64,000 nt of DNA from Auanema rhodensis (Eukaryota; Nematoda; Chromadorea; Rhabditida; Rhabditidae), in NCBI GenBank assembly GCA_964057225.1, contig OZ059897.1:2666001-2730000 (forward strand), read 5' to 3'. The notes under the pieces were generated by a model. It was given only the letters and a program-made list of their open reading frames with translations, ran no database searches and was not told the origin of the DNA. A program made the translations under genes and the position numbers. This document shows positions 11,233 through 24,219 of this stretch, piece after piece. Within the stretch, counting starts at the first letter, position 1, and each line of letters starts with the position of its first letter.

Positions 11233-11583
11233 ATGCATTATTTTTCAAACGATCATAACTAATTTTTGTATAGAGCGTTTCTCAATGTAGTATAGTGCAT
11301 TCGATGCGGATTTTTAAGCTGCGTTGAGCTGTGTTATCAGATTTGAGTTAACTTAAAAATGCACCGAGATATCAACTGATATATGTTCTCACTTATATCC
11401 TCGATTTTCACCCTGAAGAATTAATTTTTTCGTTGAATAACATTGTCCATCGTCTTTGCCTTGAAAAAAGAAATCTAAAAACTCCTACTTTTTGTGAAAT
11501 TATTTAGAAATTTTTCGGGAAAATTTTTGTCAAAATGTTTTTGGAAGCAATGTTGAGTGTACATGGGAACTCAACATACACTA
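11233..11583 (+). repeat. Monomer 33, chimera ending the 8-kb duplication
   Basis: The first part is B-type (GTTGAGCTG, GAGTTAAC). The part after about position 155 has TTCTCACTT, GAATTAATT, CTTTGCCTTG and CTCCTAC. The second half resembles monomer 178 (62,129-62,479). It marks a change of array composition. Confidence 0.8.
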
Positions 11584-13689
11584 ATGCATTATTTTTCAAA
11601 CGATCATAACTAATTTTTGTATAGAGCGTTTCTCATTGTAGTATAGTGCATTCGATGCGGATTTTTAAGCTGCGTCGATCTGTGTTATCAGATTTGCGCT
11701 AGCTTAAAAATGCTCCGAGATATCAACTTATATAAGTTCACACTTATATCCTCGATTTTCACCCTGAAGAATTAATTTTTTCGTTGAATAACATTGTCCA
11801 TCGTCTTCGCCTTGAAAAAAGGAATCTAAAAACATCTACTTTTTGTGAAATTATTTAGAAATTTTTCGGGAAAATTTTTGTCAAAATGTTTTTGGAAGCA
11901 ATGTTGAGTGTACATGGGAACTCAGCATACACTAATGCATTATTTTTCAAACGATCATAACTAATTTTTGTATAGAGCGTTTCTCAATGTAGTATAGTGC
12001 ATTCGATGCGAATTTTTAAGCTGCGTTGATCTGTGTTATCTGATTTGAGTTAACTTAAAAATGCACCGAGATATCAACTGATATATGTTCACACTTATAT
12101 CCTCAATTTTCACCCTGAAGAAATGATTTTTTCGTTGAAAAACATTGTCCATCGTCTTCGTCTTGAAAAAAGGAATCTAAAAACATCTACTTTTTGTGAA
12201 ATTATTTAGAAATTTTTCGGGAAAATTTTTGTCAAAATGTTTTTGGAAGCAATGTTGAGTGCACATGGGAACTCAACATACACTAATGCATTATTTTTCA
12301 AACGATCATAACTAATTTTTGTATAGAGCGTTTCTCAATGTCGTATAGTGCATTCGATGCGAATTTTTAAGCTGCGTTGATCTGTGTTATCTGATTTGAG
12401 TTAACTTAAAAATGCACCGAGATATCAACTGATATAGGTTCACACTTATATCCTCGATTTTCACCCTGAAGAAATGATTTTTTCGTTGAAAAACATTGTC
12501 CATCGTCTTCGTCTTGAAAAAAGGAATCTAAAAACATCTACTTTTTGTGAAATTATTCAGAAATTTTTCGGGAAAATTTTTGTCAAAATGTTTTTGGAAG
12601 CAATGTTGAGTGTACATGGGAACTCAACATACACTAATGCATTATTTTTCAAACGATCATAACTAATTTTTGTATGGAGCGTTTCTCAATGTAGTATAGT
12701 GCATTCGATGCGGATTTTTAAGCTGCGTTGATCTGTGTTATCAGATTTGAGTTAGCTTAAAAATGCACCGAGATATCAACTGATATATCTTCACACTTAT
12801 ATCCTCGATTTTCACCCTGAAGAAAAGATTTTTTCGTTGAATAACATAGTCCATCGTCTTTGTCTTGAAAAAAGGAATCTAAAAACATCTACTTTTTGTG
12901 AAATTATTTAGAAATTTTTCGGGAAAATTTTTGTCAAAATGTTTTTGGAAGCAATGTTGAGTGTACATGGGAACTCAGCATACACTAATGCATTATTTTT
13001 CAAACGATCATAACTAATTTTTGTATAGAGCGTTTCTCAATGTAGTATAGTGCATTCGATGCGGATTTTTAAGCTGCGTTGATCTGTGTTATCAGATTTG
13101 AGTTAGCTTAAAAATGCACCGAGATATCAACTGATATATGTTCACACTTATATCCTCGATTTTCACCCTGAAGAAATGATTTTTTCGTTGAATAACATTG
13201 TCCATCGTTTTCGTCTTGAAAAAAGGAATCTAAAAACATCTACTTTTTGTGAAATTATTTAGAAATTTTTCGGGAAAATTTTTGTCAAAATGTTTTTGGA
13301 AGCAATGTTGAGTGTACATGGGAACTCAGCATACACTAATGCATTATTTTTCAAACGATCATAACTAATTTTTGTATAGAGCGTTTCTCAATGTAGTATA
13401 GTGCATTCGATGCGGATTTTTAAGCTGCGTCGATCTGTGTTATCAGATTTGAGGTAGCTTAAAAATGCTCCGAGATATCAACTTATATAAGTTCACACTT
13501 ATATCCTCGATTTTCACCCTGAAGAATTAATTTTTTCGTTGAATAACATTGTCCATCGTCTTCGCCTTGAAAAAAGGAATCTAAAAACATCTACTTTTTG
13601 TGAAATTATTCAGAAATTTTTCGGGAAAATTTTTGTCAAAATGTTTTTGGAAGCAATGTTGAGTGTACATGGGAACTCAGCATACACTA
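11584..13689 (+). repeat. Monomers 34-39, mixed variant types
   Basis: This stretch introduces types used in the rest of the window. Type E (monomers 34 and 39) has TGCTCCGAG, the palindrome AACTTATATAAGTT and GAATTAATT. Type F (35) has GATGCGAATT, ATCCTCAATT and GTGCACATG. Type G (36) has ATGTCGTATAG, ATAGGTTC and TTATTCAG. Type H (37) has TATGGAGCG and CTCAGCATAC. No short-period HOR is evident inside this piece. Confidence 0.8.
11725..11738. repeat. Perfect 14-bp palindrome AACTTATATAAGTT (first of 28 copies)
   Basis: Monomer positions 142-155 of E-type monomers. Copies start at 11725, 13480, 15937, 19447, 22255, 23659, 24712, 28574, 29978, 30680, 31733, 32786, 35945, 36647, 36998, 38051, 40859, 41561, 41912, 42614, 43667, 49283, 49985, 54899, 58058, 60164, 62270 and 62621. 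None occurs in the first 33 monomers. All but the one at 60,164 are preceded by TGCTCCGAG. Confidence 0.92.
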
Positions 13690-15093
13690 ATGCATTATTT
13701 TTCAAACGATCATAATTAATTTTTGTATAGAGCGTTTCTCAATGTAGTATAGTGCATTCGATGCGGATTTTTAAGCTGCGTCGATCTGTGTTATCAGATT
13801 TGAGGTAGCTTAAAAATGCACCGAGATATCAACTGATATATGTTCACACTTATATCCTCAATTTTCACCCTGAAGAAATGATTTTTTCGTTGAAAAACAT
13901 TGTCCATCGTATTTGTCTTGAAAAAAGGAATCTAAAAACATCTACTTTTTGTGAAATTATTTAGAAATTTTTCGGGAAAATTTTTGTCAAAATGTTTTTG
14001 GAAGCAATGTTGAGTGCACATGGGAACTCAACATACACTAATGCATTATTTTTCAAACGATCATAACTAATTTTTGTATAGAGCGTTTTTCAATGTCGTA
14101 TAGTGCATTCGATGCGAATTTTTAAGCTGCTTTGATCTGTGTTATCTGATTTGAGTTAACTTAAAAATGCACCGAGATATCAACTGATATAGGTTCACAC
14201 TTATATCCTCGATTTTCACCCTGAAGAAATGATTTTTTCGTTGAAAAACATTGTCCATCGTCTTCGTCTTGAAAAAAGGAATCTAAAAACATCTACTTTT
14301 TGTGAAATTATTCAGAAATTTTTCGGGAAAATTTTTGTCAAAATGTTTTTGGAAGCAATGTTGAGTGTACATGGGAACTCAACATACACTAATGCATTAT
14401 TTTTGAAACGATCATAACTAATTTTTGTATAGAGCGTTTCTCAATGTAGTATAGTGCATTCGATGCGGATTTTTAAGCTGCGTCGATCTGTGTTATCAGA
14501 TTTGAGGTAGCTTAAAAATGCACCGAGATATCAACTGATATATGTTCACACTTATATCCTCAATTTTCACCCTGAAGAAATGATTTTTTCGTTGAAAAAC
14601 ATTGTCCATCGTATTCGTCTTGAAAAAAGGAATCTAAAAACATCTACTTTTTGTGAAATTATTTAGAAATTTTTCGGGAAAATTTTTGTCAAAATGTTTT
14701 TGGAAGCAATGTTGAGTGCACATGGGAACTCAACATACACTAATGCATTATTTTTCAAACGATCATAACTAATTTTTGTATAGAGCGTTTCTCAATGTCG
14801 TATAGTGCATTCGATGCGAATTTTTAAGCTGCTTTGATCTGTGTTATCTGATTTGAGTTAACTTAAAAATGCACCGAGATATCAACTGATATAGGTTCAC
14901 ACTTATATCCTCGATTTTCACCCTGAAGAAATGATTTTTTCGTTGAAAAACATTGTCCATCGTCTTCGTCTTGAAAAAAGGAATCTAAAAACATCTACTT
15001 TTTGTGAAATTATTCAGAAATTTTTCGGGAAAATTTTTGTCAAAATGTTTTTGGAAGCAATGTTGAGTGTACATGGGAACTCAACATACACTA
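13690..15093 (+). repeat. 2-monomer repeat J-G, two copies of 702 bp (monomers 40-43)
   Basis: J has GCGTCGATCTG, GAGGTAGC, ATCCTCAATT and GTGCACATG. G has GCTGCTTTGATCTG, GATGCGAATT and TTATTCAG. The two G copies (14,041 and 14,743) differ by very little by eye, for example GTTTTTCAATG against GTTTCTCAATG. The first J (monomer 40) has private changes (CATAATTAAT, GTATTTGTC). Confidence 0.85.
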
Positions 15094-17199
15094 ATGCATT
15101 ATTTTTGAAACGATCATAACTAATTTTTGTATAGAGCGTTTCTTAATGTAGTATAGTGCATTCGATGCGGATTTTTAAGCTGCGTCGATCTGTGTTATCA
15201 GATTTGAGGTAGCTTAAAAATGCACCGAGATATCAACTGATATATGTTCACACTTATATCCTCAATTTTCACCCTGAAGAAATGATTTTTTCGTTGAAAA
15301 ACATTGTCCATCGTATTCGTCTTGAAAAAAGGAATCTAAAAACATCTACTTTTTGTGAAATTATTTAGAAATTTTTCGGGAAAATTTTTGTCAAAATGTT
15401 TTTGGAAGCAATGTTGAGTGCACATGGGAACTCAACATACACTAATGCATTATTTTTCAAACGATCATAACTAATTTTTGTATAGAGCGTTTCTCAATGT
15501 CGTATAGTGCATTCGATGCGAATTTTTAAGCTGCGTTGATCTGTGTTATCAGATTTGAGTTAGCTTAAAAATGCACCGAGATATCAACTGATATATGTTC
15601 ACACTTATATCCTCGATTTTCACCCTGAAGAAATGATTTTTTCGTTGAATAACATTGTCCATCGTCTTCGTCTTGAAAAAAGGAATCTAAAAACATCTAC
15701 TTTTTGTGAAATTATTTAGAAATTTTTCGGGAAAATTTTTGTCAAAATGTTTTTGGAAGCAATGTTGAGTGTACATGGGAACTCAGCATACACTAATGCA
15801 TTATTTTTCAAACGATCATAACTAATTTTTGTATAGAGCGTTTCTCAATGTAGTATAGTGCATTCGATGCGGATTTTTAAGCTGCGTCGATCTGTGTTAT
15901 CAGATTTGAGGTAGCTTAAAAATGCTCCGAGATATCAACTTATATAAGTTCACACTTATATCCTCGATTTTCACCCTGAAGAATTAATTTTTTCGTTGAA
16001 TAACATTGTCCATCGTCTTCGCCTTGAAAAAAGGAATCTAAAAACATCTACTTTTTGTGAAATTATTTAGAAATTTTTCGGGAAAATTTTTGTCAAAATG
16101 TTTTTGGAAGCAATGTTGAGTGTACATGGGAACTCAGCATACACTAATGCATTATTTTTCAAACGATCATAACTAATTTTTGTATAGAGCGTTTCTCAAT
16201 GTAGTATAGTGCATTCGATGCGAATTTTTAAGCTGCGTTGATCTGTGTTATCTGATTTGAGTTAACTTAAAAATGCACCGAGATATCAACTGATATATGT
16301 TCACACTTATATCCTCAATTTTCACCCTGAAGAAATGATTTTTTCGTTGAAAAACATTGTCCATCGTCTTCGTCTTGAAAAAAGGAATCTAAAAACATCT
16401 ACTTTTTGTGAAATTATTTAGAAATTTTTCGGGAAAATTTTTGTCAAAATGTTTTTGGAAGCAATGTTGAGTGCACATGGGAACTCAACATACACTAATG
16501 CATTATTTTTCAAACGATCATAACTAATTTTTGTATAGAGCGTTTCTCAATGTCGTATAGTGCATTCGATGCGAATTTTTAAGCTGCGTTGATCTGTGTT
16601 ATCTGATTTGAGTTAACTTAAAAATGCACCGAGATATCAACTGATATAGGTTCACACTTATATCCTCGATTTTCACCCTGAAGAAATGATTTTTTCGTTG
16701 AAAAACATTGTCCATCGTCTTCGTCTTGAAAAAAGGAATCTAAAAACATCTACTTTTTGTGAAATTATTCAGAAATTTTTCGGGAAAATTTTTGTCAAAA
16801 TGTTTTTGGAAGCAATGTTGAGTGTACATGGGAACTCAACATACACTAATGCATTATTTTTCAAACGATCATAACTAATTTTTGTATGGAGCGTTTCTCA
16901 ATGTAGTATAGTGCATTCGATGCGGATTTTTAAGCTGCGTTGATCTGTGTTATCAGATTTGAGTTAGCTTAAAAATGCACCGAGATATCAACTGATATAT
17001 GTTCACACTTATATCCTCGATTTTCACCCTGAAGAAATGATTTTTTCGTTGAATAACATTGTCCATCGTCTTAGTCTTGAAAAAAGGAATCTAAAAACAT
17101 CTAGTTTTTGTGAAATTATTTAGAAATTTTTCGGGAAAATTTTTGTCAAAATGTTTTTGGAAGCAATGTTGAGTGTACATGGGAACTCAGCATACACTA
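14743..17199 (+). repeat. 10-monomer-period duplication, copy 1 (monomers 43-49)
   Basis: The order G, J, K, E, F, G, H recurs at 18,253-20,709, 3,510 bp (10 monomers) away. The rare CATCTAGTTTTTG change (about 17,098 and 20,608) and GCTGCTTTGATC are shared. K is a G/I hybrid: ATGTCGTATAG and GATGCGAATT, then ATCAGATTTGAGTTAGC and CTCAGCATAC. Confidence 0.88.
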
Positions 17200-18252
17200 A
17201 TGCATTATTTTTCAAACGATCATAACTAATTTTTGTATAGAGCGTTTCTCAATGTAGTATAGTGCTGTCGATGCGGATTTTTAAGCTGCGTTGATCTGTG
17301 TTATCAGATTTGAGTTAGCTTAAAAATGCACCGAGATATCAACTGATATATGTTCACGCTTATATCCTCGATTTTCACCCTGAAGAAATGATTTTTTCGT
17401 TGAAAAACATTGTCCATCGTCTTCGTCTTGAAAAAAGGAATCTAAAAACATCTACTTTTTGTGAAATTATTCAGAAATTTTTCGGGAAAATTTTTGTCAA
17501 AATATTTTTGGAAGCAATGTTGAGTGTACATGGGAACTCAACATACACTAATGCATTATTTTTGAAACGATCATAACTAATTTTTGTATAGAGCGTTTCT
17601 TAATGTAGTATAGTGCATTCGATGCGGATTTTTAAGCTGCGTCGATCTGTGTTATCAGATTTGAGGTAGCTTAAAAATGCACCGAGATATCAACTGATAT
17701 ATGTTCACACTTATATCCTCAATTTTCACCCTGAAGAAATGATTTTTTCGTTGAAAAACATTGTCCATCGTCTTCGTCTTGAAAAAAGGAATCTAAAAAC
17801 ATCTACTTTTTGTGAAATTATTCAGAAATTTTTCGGGAAAATTTTTGTCAAAATGTTTTTGGAAGCAATGTTGAGTGTACATGGGAACTCAACATACACT
17901 AATGCATTATTTTTCAAACGATCATAACTAATTTTTGTATAGAGCGTTTCTCAATGTCGTATAGTGCATTCGATGCGGATTTTTAAGCTGCGTCGATCTG
18001 TGTTATCAGATTTGAGGTAGCTTAAAAATGCACCGAGATATCAACTGATATATGTTCACACTTATATCCTCAATTTTCACCCTGAAGAAATGATTTTTTC
18101 GTTGAATAACATTGTCCATCGTATTCGTCTTGAAAAAAGGAATCTAAAAACATCTACTTTTTGTGAAATTATTTAGAAATTTTTCGGGAAAATTTTTGTC
18201 AAAATGTTTTTGGAAGCAATGTTGAGTGCACATGGGAACTCAACATACACTA
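17200..18252 (+). repeat. Monomers 50-52, variable segment between the 10-monomer copies
   Basis: Monomer 50 begins A-like (GTGCTGTCG, TTCACGCTT), continues with TTGAAAAACATTG and TTATTCAG, and has a private CAAAATATTTTTGG. Monomers 51 and 52 are J-like hybrids; 52 combines ATGTCGTATAG with GATGCGGATT. Confidence 0.78.
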
Positions 18253-20709
18253 ATGCATTATTTTTCAAACGATCATAACTAATTTTTGTATAGAGCGTTT
18301 CTCAATGTCGTATAGTGCATTCGATGCGAATTTTTAAGCTGCTTTGATCTGTGTTATCTGATTTGAGTTAACTTAAAAATGCACCGAGATATCAACTGAT
18401 ATAGGTTCACACTTATATCCTCGATTTTCACCCTGAAGAAATGATTTTTTCGTTGAAAAACATTGTCCATCGTCTTCGTCTTGAAAAAAGGAATCTAAAA
18501 ACATCTACTTTTTGTGAAATTATTCAGAAATTTTTCGGGAAAATTTTTGTCAAAATGTTTTTGGAAGCAATGTTGAGTGTACATGGGAACTCAACATACA
18601 CTAATGCATTATTTTTGAAACGATCATAACTAATTTTTGTATAGAGCGTTTCTTAATGTAGTATAGTGCATTCGATGCGGATTTTTAAGCTGCGTCGATC
18701 TGTGTTATCAGATTTGAGGTAGCTTAAAAATGCACCGAGATATCAACTGATATATGTTCACACTTATATCCTCAATTTTCACCCTGAAGAAATGATTTTT
18801 TCGTTGAAAAACATTGTCCATCGTATTCGTCTTGAAAAAAGGAATCTAAAAACATCTACTTTTTGTGAAATTATTTAGAAATTTTTCGGGAAAATTTTTG
18901 TCAAAATGTTTTTGGAAGCAATGTTGAGTGCACATGGGAACTCAACATACACTAATGCATTATTTTTCAAACGATCATAACTAATTTTTGTATAGAGCGT
19001 TTCTCAATGTCGTATAGTGCATTCGATGCGAATTTTTAAGCTGCGTTGATCTGTGTTATCAGATTTGAGTTAGCTTAAAAATGCACCGAGATATCAACTG
19101 ATATATGTTCACACTTATATCCTCGATTTTCACCCTGAAGAAATGATTTTTTCGTTGAATAACATTGTCCATCGTCTTCGTCTTGAAAAAAGGAATCTAA
19201 AAACATCTACTTTTTGTGAAATTATTTAGAAATTTTTCGGGAAAATTTTTGTCAAAATGTTTTTGGAAGCAATGTTGAGTGTACATGGGAACTCAGCATA
19301 CACTAATGCATTATTTTTCAAACGATCATAACTAATTTTTGTATAGAGCGTTTCTCAATGTAGTATAGTGCATTCGATGCGGATTTTTAAGCTGCGTCGA
19401 TCTGTGTTATCAGATTTGAGGTAGCTTAAAAATGCTCCGAGATATCAACTTATATAAGTTCACACTTATATCCTCGATTTTCACCCTGAAGAATTAATTT
19501 TTTCGTTGAATAACATTGTACATCGTCTTCGCCTTGAAAAAAGGAATCTAAAAACATCTACTTTTTGTGAAATTATTTAGAAATTTTTCGGGAAAATTTT
19601 TGTCAAAATGTTTTTGGAAGCAATGTTGAGTGTACATGGGAACTCAGCATACACTAATGCATTATTTTTCAAACGATCATAACTAATTTTTGTATAGAGC
19701 GTTTCTCAATGTAGTATAGTGCATTCGATGCGAATTTTTAAGCTGCGTTGATCTGTGTTATCTGATTTGAGTTAACTTAAAAATGCACCGAGATATCAAC
19801 TGATATATGTTCACACTTATATCCTCAATTTTCACCCTGAAGAAATGATTTTTTCGTTGAAAAACATTGTCCATCGTCTTCGTCTTGAAAAAAGGAATCT
19901 AAAAACATCTACTTTTTGTGAAATTATTTAGAAATTTTTCGGGAAAATTTTTGTCAAAATGTTTTTGGAAGCAATGTTGAGTGCACATGGGAACTCAACA
20001 TACACTAATGCATTATTTTTCAAACGATCATAACTAATTTTTGTATAGAGCGTTTCTCAATGTCGTATAGTGCATTCGATGCGAATTTTTAAGCTGCGTT
20101 GATCTGTGTTATCTGATTTGAGTTAACTTAAAAATGCACCGAGATATCAACTGATATAGGTTCACACTTATATCCTCGATTTTCACCCTGAAGAAATGAT
20201 TTTTTCGTTGAAAAACATTGTCCATCGTCTTCGTCTTGAAAAAAGGAATCTAAAAACATCTACTTTTTGTGAAATTATTCAGAAATTTTTCGGGAAAATT
20301 TTTGTCAAAATGTTTTTGGAAGCAATGTTGAGTGTACATGGGAACTCAACATACACTAATGCATTATTTTTCAAACGATCATAACTAATTTTTGTATGGA
20401 GCATTTCTCAATGTAGTATAGTGCATTCGATGCGGATTTTTAAGCTGCGTTGATCTGTGTTATCAGATTTGAGTTAGCTTAAAAATGCACCGAGATATCA
20501 ACTGATATATGTTCACACTTATATCCTCGATTTTCACCCTGAAGAAATGATTTTTTCGTTGAATAACATTGTCCATCGTCTTAGTCTTGAAAAAAGGAAT
20601 CTAAAAACATCTAGTTTTTGTGAAATTATTTAGAAATTTTTCGGGAAAATTTTTGTCAAAATGTTTTTGGAAGCAATGTTGAGTGTACATGGGAACTCAG
20701 CATACACTA
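18253..20709 (+). repeat. 10-monomer-period duplication, copy 2 (monomers 53-59)
   Basis: Second copy of 14,743-17,199. Private differences include CATTGTACATCG in monomer 56 and GGAGCATTTCTC in monomer 59. Similarity continues into the first half of monomer 60 (GTGCTGTCG, TTCACGCTT) and then stops, so the duplication ends inside a monomer. Confidence 0.88.
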
Positions 20710-21411
20710 ATGCATTATTTTTCAAACGATCATAACTAATTTTTGTATAGAGCGTTTCTCAATGTAGTATAGTGCTGTCGATGCGGATTTTTAAGCTGCG
20801 TTGATCTGTGTTATCAGATTTGAGTTAGCTTAAAAATGCACCGAGATATCAACTGATATATGTTCACGCTTATATCCTCGATTTTCACACTGAAGAAATG
20901 ATTTTTTCGTTGAATAACATTGTCCATCGTCTTTGTCTTGAAAAAAGGAATCTAAAAACATCTACTTTTTGTGAAATTATTTAGAAATTTTTCGGGAAAA
21001 TTTTTGTCAAAATGTTTTTGGAAGCAATGTTGAGTGTACATGGGAACTCAGCATACACTAATGCATTATTTTTCAAACGATCATAACTAATTTTTGTATA
21101 GAGCGTTTCTCAATGTAGTATAGTGCATTCGATGCGGATTTTTAAGCTGCGTTGATCTGTGTTATCAGATTTGAGTTAACTTAAAAATGCACCGAGATAT
21201 CAACTGATATATGTTCACACTTATATCCTCGATTTTCACCCTGAAGAAATGATTTTTTCGTTGAAAAACATTGTCCATCGTATTCGTCTTGAAAAAAGGA
21301 ATCTAAAAACATCTACTTTTTGTGAAATTATTCAGAAATTTTTCGGGAAAATTTTTGTCAAAATGTTTTTGGAAGCAATGTTGAGTGTACATGGGAACTC
21401 AACATACACTA
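20710..21411 (+). repeat. Monomers 60-61, A-like and ATTCGTC types
   Basis: Monomer 60 is A-like (GTGCTGTCG, TCACACTGAAG) but with CTTTGTC and CTCAGCATAC. Monomer 61 has GAGTTAAC, CATCGTATTCGTC, TTATTCAG and ends with a GAAACG junction. Monomer-61-like copies recur at 26,677, 39,314, 47,738 and 53,354, several of them right after an A-like monomer. Confidence 0.78.
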
Positions 21412-22815
21412 ATGCATTATTTTTGAAACGATCATAACTAATTTTTGTATAGAGCGTTTCTTAATGTAGTATAGTGCATTCGATGCGGATTTTTAAGCTG
21501 CGTCGATCTGTGTTATCAGATTTGAGGTAGCTTAAAAATGCACCGAGATATCAACTGATATATGTTCACACTTATATCCTCAATTTTCACCCTGAAGAAA
21601 TGATTTTTTCGTTGAATAACATTGTCCATCGTCTTAGTCTTGAAAAAAGGAATCTAAAAACATCTACTTTTTGTGAAATTATTTAGAAATTTTTCGGGAA
21701 AATTTTTGTCAAAATGTTTTTGGAAGCAATGTTGAGTGCACATGGGAACTCAACATACACTAATGCATTATTTTTCAAACGATCATAACTAATTTTTGTA
21801 TAGAGCTTTTCTCAATGTCGTATAGTGCATTCGATGCAAATTTTTAAGCTGCGTTGATCTGTGTTATCAGATTTGAGTTAGCTTAAAAATGCACCGAGAT
21901 ATCAACTGATATATGTTCACACTTATATCCTCGATTTTCACCCTGAAGAAATGATTTTTTCGTTGAATAACATTGTCCATCGTCTTCGTCTTGAAAAAAG
22001 GAATCTAAAAACATCTACTTTTTGTGAAATTATTTAGAAATTTTTCGGGAAAATTTTTGTCAAAATGTTTTTGGAAGCAATGTTGAGTGTACATGGGAAC
22101 TCAGCATACACTAATGCATTATTTTTCAAACGATCATAACTAATTTTTGTATAGAGCGTTTCTCAATGTAGTATAGTGCATTCGATGCGGATTTTTAAGC
22201 TGCGTCGATCTGTGTTATCAGATTTGAGGTAGCTTAAAAATGCTCCGAGATATCAACTTATATAAGTTCACACTTATATCCTCGATTTTCACCCTGAAGA
22301 ATTAATTTTTTCGTTGAATAACATTGTCCATCGTCTTCGCCTTGAAAAAAGGAATCTAAAAACATCTACTTTTTGTGAAATTATTTAGAAATTTTTCGGG
22401 AAAATTTTTGTCAAAATGTTTTTGGAAGCAATGTTGAGTGTACATGGGAACTCAGCATACACTAATGCATTATTTTTCAAACGATCATAACTAATTTTTG
22501 TATAGAGCGTTTCTCAATGTAGTATAGTGCATTCGATGCGAATTTTTAAGCTGCGTTGATCTGTGTTATCTGATTTGAGTTAACTTAAAAATGCACCGAG
22601 ATATCAACTGATATATGTTCACACTTATATCCTCAATTTTCACCCTGAAGAAATGATTTTTTCGTTGAAAAACATTGTCCATCGTCTTCGTCTTGAAAAA
22701 AGGAATCTAAAAACATCTACTTTTTGTGAAATTATTTAGAAATTTTTCGGGAAAATTTTTGTCAAAATGTTTTTGGAAGCAATGTTGAGTGCACATGGGA
22801 ACTCAACATACACTA
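21412..22815 (+). repeat. 4-monomer repeat J'-K'-E-F, copy 1 (monomers 62-65)
   Basis: J' has TTTTTGAAACG, TTAATGTAG, GAGGTAGC, CTTAGTC and GTGCACATG. K' is marked by the rare AGAGCTTTTCTC and GATGCAAATT. E and F follow. The four are repeated immediately at 22,816. Confidence 0.9.
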
Positions 22816-24219
22816 ATGCATTATTTTTGAAACGATCATAACTAATTTTTGTATAGAGCGTTTCTTAATGTAGTATAGTGCATTCGATGCGGATTTTTAA
22901 GCTGCGTCGATCTGTGTTATCAGATTTGAGGTAGCTTAAAAATGCACCGAGATATCAACTGATATATGTTCACACTTATATCCTCAATTTTCACCCTGAA
23001 GAAATGATTTTTTCGTTGAATAACATTGTCCATCGTCTTAGTCTTGAAAAAAGGAATCTAAAAACATCTACTTTTTGTGAAATTATTTAGAAATTTTTCG
23101 GGAAAATTTTTGTCAAAATGTTTTTGGAAGCAATGTTGAGTGCACATGGGAACTCAACATACACTAATGCATTATTTTTCAAACGATCATAACTAATTTT
23201 TGTATAGAGCTTTTCTCAATGTCGTATAGTGCATTCGATGCAAATTTTTAAGCTGCGTTGATCTGTGTTATCAGATTTGAGTTAGCTTAAAAATGCACCG
23301 AGATATCAACTGATATATGTTCACACTTATATCCTCGATTTTCACCCTGAAGAAATGATTTTTTCGTTGAATAACATTGTCCATCGTCTTCGTCTTGAAA
23401 AAAGGAATCTAAAAACATCTACTTTTTGTGAAATTATTTAGAAATTTTTCGGGAAAATTTTTGTCAAAATGTTTTTGGAAGCAATGTTGAGTGTACATGG
23501 GAACTCAGCATACACTAATGCATTATTTTTCAAACGATCATAACTAATTTTTGTATAGAGCGTTTCTCAATGTAGTATAGTGCATTCGATGCGGATTTTT
23601 AAGCTGCGTCGATCTGTGTTATCAGATTTGAGGTAGCTTAAAAATGCTCCGAGATATCAACTTATATAAGTTCACACTTATATCCTCGATTTTCACCCTG
23701 AAGAATTAATTTTTTCGTTGAATAACATTGTCCATCGTCTTCGCCTTGAAAAAAGGAATCTAAAAACATCTACTTTTTGTGAAATTATTTAGAAATTTTT
23801 CGGGAAAATTTTTGTCAAAATGTTTTTGGAAGCAATGTTGAGTGTACATGGGAACTCAGCATACACTAATGCATTATTTTTCAAACGATCATAACTAATT
23901 TTTGTATAGAGCGTTTCTCAATGTAGTATAGTGCATTCGATGCGAATTTTTAAGCTGCGTTGATCTGTGTTATCTGATTTGAGTTAACTTAAAAATGCAC
24001 CGAGATATCAACTGATATATGTTCACACTTATATCCTCAATTTTCACCCTGAAGAAATGATTTTTTCGTTGAAAAACATTGTCCATCGTCTTCGTCTTGA
24101 AAAAAGGAATCTAAAAACATCTACTTTTTGTGAAATTATTTAGAAATTTTTCGGGAAAATTTTTGTCAAAATGTTTTTGGAAGCAATGTTGAGTGCACAT
24201 GGGAACTCAACATACACTA
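22816..24219 (+). repeat. 4-monomer repeat J'-K'-E-F, copy 2 (monomers 66-69)
   Basis: A tandem duplicate of the preceding 1,404 bp, including both rare marks of K' (AGAGCTTTTCTC and GATGCAAATT). I noticed no difference by eye. Confidence 0.9.
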
